NCBI RefSeq assembly: GCF_000807855.2
Contig: NZ_JRYR02000001.1
Coordinates: forward strand, 2,352,368-2,416,367
Direction: 5' to 3'
Source: Flammeovirga pacifica
GTDB lineage: Bacteria; Bacteroidota; Bacteroidia; Cytophagales; Flammeovirgaceae
Length of the DNA stretch: 64,000 nt
The notes beneath the pieces were generated by a model that saw only the letters and a list, made by a program, of their open reading frames with translations, was not told the DNA's origin and did not search any database. Each line of letters opens with the position of its first letter. The stretch's first letter is position 1. Shown here one piece after another: positions 61,800 to 64,000 of this stretch. The position numbers were made by a program, and so were the translations under genes.

Positions 61800-64000
61800 A
61801 TGATAAACAATGCACACTCAACTGATATTAAACTAAAACTCTTGAAACAGTCCGTAATATTTTTTTTACTTATTTTTCTTTGTACAACTATTCACTGCTC
61901 TGCTCAAAATTACCATAAGCAATTTGATCATTTAAAAATTGAAGACGGGTTATCTGATGCAACAGTTGGTAGTATTTTACAAGATGCTAATGGTTTTATG
62001 TGGTTTGGTACATTCAAAGGATTGAACCGTTTTGACGGGTATCAGATCAAAAAATATGTCTATGATAAAGGCAGTAATAAAGGACCAAATGATAATATGA
62101 TTTCTTCTTTAATTCAAGATAAAGAAGGTTTTATTTGGGTGGGTTATAATAATAAAGGAGTTAGTTGTTTTGATCCAACACTAGAAACTTTCCAACACTA
62201 TCAGCCTAATGAAAGTACAACCTCTTTAATCTCTAACGGAACAGTCAATTGCCTTTTTGAAGATACAGAACAAAACCTTTGGATTGGTACTGAAGATGGT
62301 GTATCAGTGGTTCAGAAAGATAGAACTTCATCCATAAAATATATAAATAATGGTCAAGGTATCAATGGGTCATCTGTCTATGATATTGTAGAAGATAAAT
62401 GGAATCGTATTTGGTTGGCAACCAACAATAGAAAACTAAGTATGTATAATAAAAATACAAAAGAGTTTTCTGAAATAGAATATACCGATTTAGCACTTGA
62501 AGCACTAGAAGATAATGAAAAGAAAAATCTATGGATTTTTAATGACACTCTACTTTATGTTTGTAGTAATGGTGGTGGATTAGCCGAATACAACTTACTT
62601 TCTGGGAAGTACAATACTTTTATCGAGGAAAATAACGGCCCCAGTAGTAACAACATAAGAGATATTATACAAGTTGATAATAAACTATGGTTAGCCAACG
62701 ATGGTGCTGGTTTAGATATCTTTGATGTTAATACAAAAACTTTTGAAAACATCAGTAACTCTAAAGTAGATCCTCAATCCATTTCATCTAATGTGATATG
62801 GTCTCTTTACAAAGACAAACAAGAAAATGTATGGCTAGGATGTTACCTTCAGGGTGTCGATAAATATGACCCTAGAAAAAACTTCTTCAGTCAAATTACT
62901 AACGACCCTTGTTCTAGTTCGAGTATCCCAAATAAACCTGTACTGTCTATTTATAACGATTCGCAAAAGAATTTATGGGTTGGATCTGATTGGGGAGGTT
63001 TACATAAAATGATCCAAGACCATCAGTTTGAACATTATGATATAGATGGTAAAGTAACCAACAAAGATGTATATGATGTGGTAAAATGTATTGATGAAGA
63101 TAAGTTTGGTAATCTCATTGTAGGAACCTACAGCGAAGGTTTAAGAATTTATCAGAAAGGTAATCGAGACTATAAACATATCAAGAGAAATATTAAAGAT
63201 AAAGGATTACCGAGTAACCATATTTGGTCTATTCTTACCGACTCAAAAGGTATTACATGGTTAGGTACTTTAGGTGGTGGCATTGGTCAATATGATCCTG
63301 TTTCAAAAGAATGTAAGACCTTAGAATTAGAATACATTACGGCTGCCCAACATCTAGTGTATCATATTTATGAAGACTCTAAAAGTAATATTTGGTTTAG
63401 TACAGATGGAGGTGTTGTGATCTACGAAAGAGATAAAGACCAATGGAATTATGAATTACTAAAACCTCTGATCAAAGAAAACCATAATATAAGCTATGTC
63501 AAAAGTGTTTATGAAGATAAACTTAAACATATGTGGATGGCTACTGCTTCTGGTTTAGTTAAATATTTACCAGAAAGTAAAGAGTTTAAAACTTTAGATG
63601 AAACTGATGGTATTGCACAACTACCCTTACTCAATATTATATCGGATAATTTGGGCAATTTGATCATCATTTCTAAGCAATACATTTCCAAGCTTAGATT
63701 GTCTGATGAAAAGATTGTGAGCTTTCATATTCCTAACAATTCTTTCAATTATAATTCTGCGGCAAAAAATGAAAAAGGCGAAATATTAGTAGGAGGAACA
63801 GAAGGAATCACATTATGTAATCCTATTTTTCTAGAAGAAAACAGCCAAAGACCTCCAGTTTTTATCACTGGATTTGATATATTCAATGAACCTCAACTTC
63901 CCAACGACTCCACTTCTGTTTTATCAAAATCTGTAATTGAAACGAAAACCATAACCCTAGATTACTGGCAATCAGTTTTTAACTTTAAATACTGTGCGAT
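61800..64000 (+). CDS. Two-component-propeller PUL regulator (hybrid type), 3'-truncated by window edge
   Basis: The frame is open from the ATG at 61800 to the window end, at least 733 codons. A signal peptide (to CSAQ) is followed by the repeat FDHLKIEDGLSDATVGSILQ and GFMWFGTFKGLNRFDGY, then many propeller repeats (GFIWVGYNNKG, NLWIGTEDGV, VWLGCYLQGV, NLWVGSDWGG, TWLGTLGGG, NIWFSTDGG, MWMATASGL). The last residues (TITLDYWQSVFNFKYCA) fit the Y_Y_Y domain that precedes the membrane helix. In full-length relatives a histidine kinase, receiver and AraC domains follow, but these are outside the window, so a SusR-like or other architecture cannot be excluded. It likely senses the PUL's sugar in the periplasm. 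Confidence 0.88.
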   Translation, partial: MINNAHSTDIKLKLLKQSVIFFLLIFLCTTIHCSAQNYHKQFDHLKIEDGLSDATVGSILQDANGFMWFGTFKGLNRFDGYQIKKYVYDKGSNKGPNDNMISSLIQDKEGFIWVGYNNKGVSCFDPTLETFQHYQPNESTTSLISNGTVNCLFEDTEQNLWIGTEDGVSVVQKDRTSSIKYINNGQGINGSSVYDIVEDKWNRIWLATNNRKLSMYNKNTKEFSEIEYTDLALEALEDNEKKNLWIFNDTLLYVCSNGGGLAEYNLLSGKYNTFIEENNGPSSNNIRDIIQVDNKLWLANDGAGLDIFDVNTKTFENISNSKVDPQSISSNVIWSLYKDKQENVWLGCYLQGVDKYDPRKNFFSQITNDPCSSSSIPNKPVLSIYNDSQKNLWVGSDWGGLHKMIQDHQFEHYDIDGKVTNKDVYDVVKCIDEDKFGNLIVGTYSEGLRIYQKGNRDYKHIKRNIKDKGLPSNHIWSILTDSKGITWLGTLGGGIGQYDPVSKECKTLELEYITAAQHLVYHIYEDSKSNIWFSTDGGVVIYERDKDQWNYELLKPLIKENHNISYVKSVYEDKLKHMWMATASGLVKYLPESKEFKTLDETDGIAQLPLLNIISDNLGNLIIISKQYISKLRLSDEKIVSFHIPNNSFNYNSAAKNEKGEILVGGTEGITLCNPIFLEENSQRPPVFITGFDIFNEPQLPNDSTSVLSKSVIETKTITLDYWQSVFNFKYCA

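Noticed and set aside
1-64000. CRISPR array, prophage, insertion sequence or toxin-antitoxin pair
   Set aside because: I saw no regularly spaced repeats, transposase, integrase or phage structural genes, and no small paired genes of toxin-antitoxin type.

Overview
The window looks like a chromosome segment of an AT-rich marine Bacteroidota, most like Flammeovirga or a related member of the Cytophagales. The evidence is a SusC/SusD polysaccharide-utilisation locus with a two-component-propeller regulator, a giant protein ending in a type IX secretion (T9SS) sorting domain, an alternative complex III operon, signal peptides ending in AQ/GQ, and several promoters of the Bacteroidota type (TTTG, 19-20 bp, TAnnTTTG). 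The genus is an inference from general resemblance. I see no insertion sequence, phage, CRISPR array or rRNA operon.

Layout. 1-1.9 kb: end of a cytochrome c maturation operon (ccmB fragment, ccmC, ccmD-like, ccmE of the Cys-type). 2-8.2 kb: minus-strand cytidylate-kinase-like protein, a small unknown, a secreted peroxiredoxin-like protein and glutamate dehydrogenase, with a divergent DUF4421 protein. 8.4-19.2 kb: plus-strand penicillin-binding protein 1C, a CPA1-type antiporter, a coaX-outer membrane protein-TPR operon, a CBM20-esterase lipoprotein and two exported unknowns. 19.3-28.1 kb: the six-gene alternative complex III operon actABCDEF on the minus strand, with a consensus promoter. 28.6 kb: tRNA-Cys. 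29-35.4 kb: acyl-CoA thioesterase, pheS, a SlyD-type prolyl isomerase and a ptb-buk-methyltransferase-small protein operon. 35.6-44.1 kb: the giant T9SS protein and a TonB-dependent receptor, the latter divergent from a PAS-LuxR regulator. 45-53.9 kb: gatB with a TlpA-like lipoprotein, a DUF423-recJ-rhomboid-rhomboid group, a nitronate monooxygenase-like protein and an M15-like membrane protein. 54.2-64 kb: a PUL made of susC, susD, a GH3 glycosidase and a truncated hybrid-type regulator.

How the genes work together. The ccm genes supply covalent heme for the c-type cytochromes; complex III here carries seven CXXCH motifs (six in ActA, one in ActE), so it is a major client. ActA-F oxidises menaquinol and passes electrons to a terminal oxidase that is not encoded next to it. 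The PUL imports and cleaves a probably beta-linked glucan or other oligosaccharide under its own sensor. Many convergent gene pairs share compact hairpin terminators that can work on both strands.

No clearly new defence or mobile system is visible. The best candidates for a second look are the Cys-type CcmE in a ccm operon with a CcmD-like protein, the hexaheme ActA fusion, the M15-like membrane protein, the conserved-looking coaX-OMP-TPR unit, the tandem rhomboids behind recJ, and RNA structures inside the PUL and act operons.
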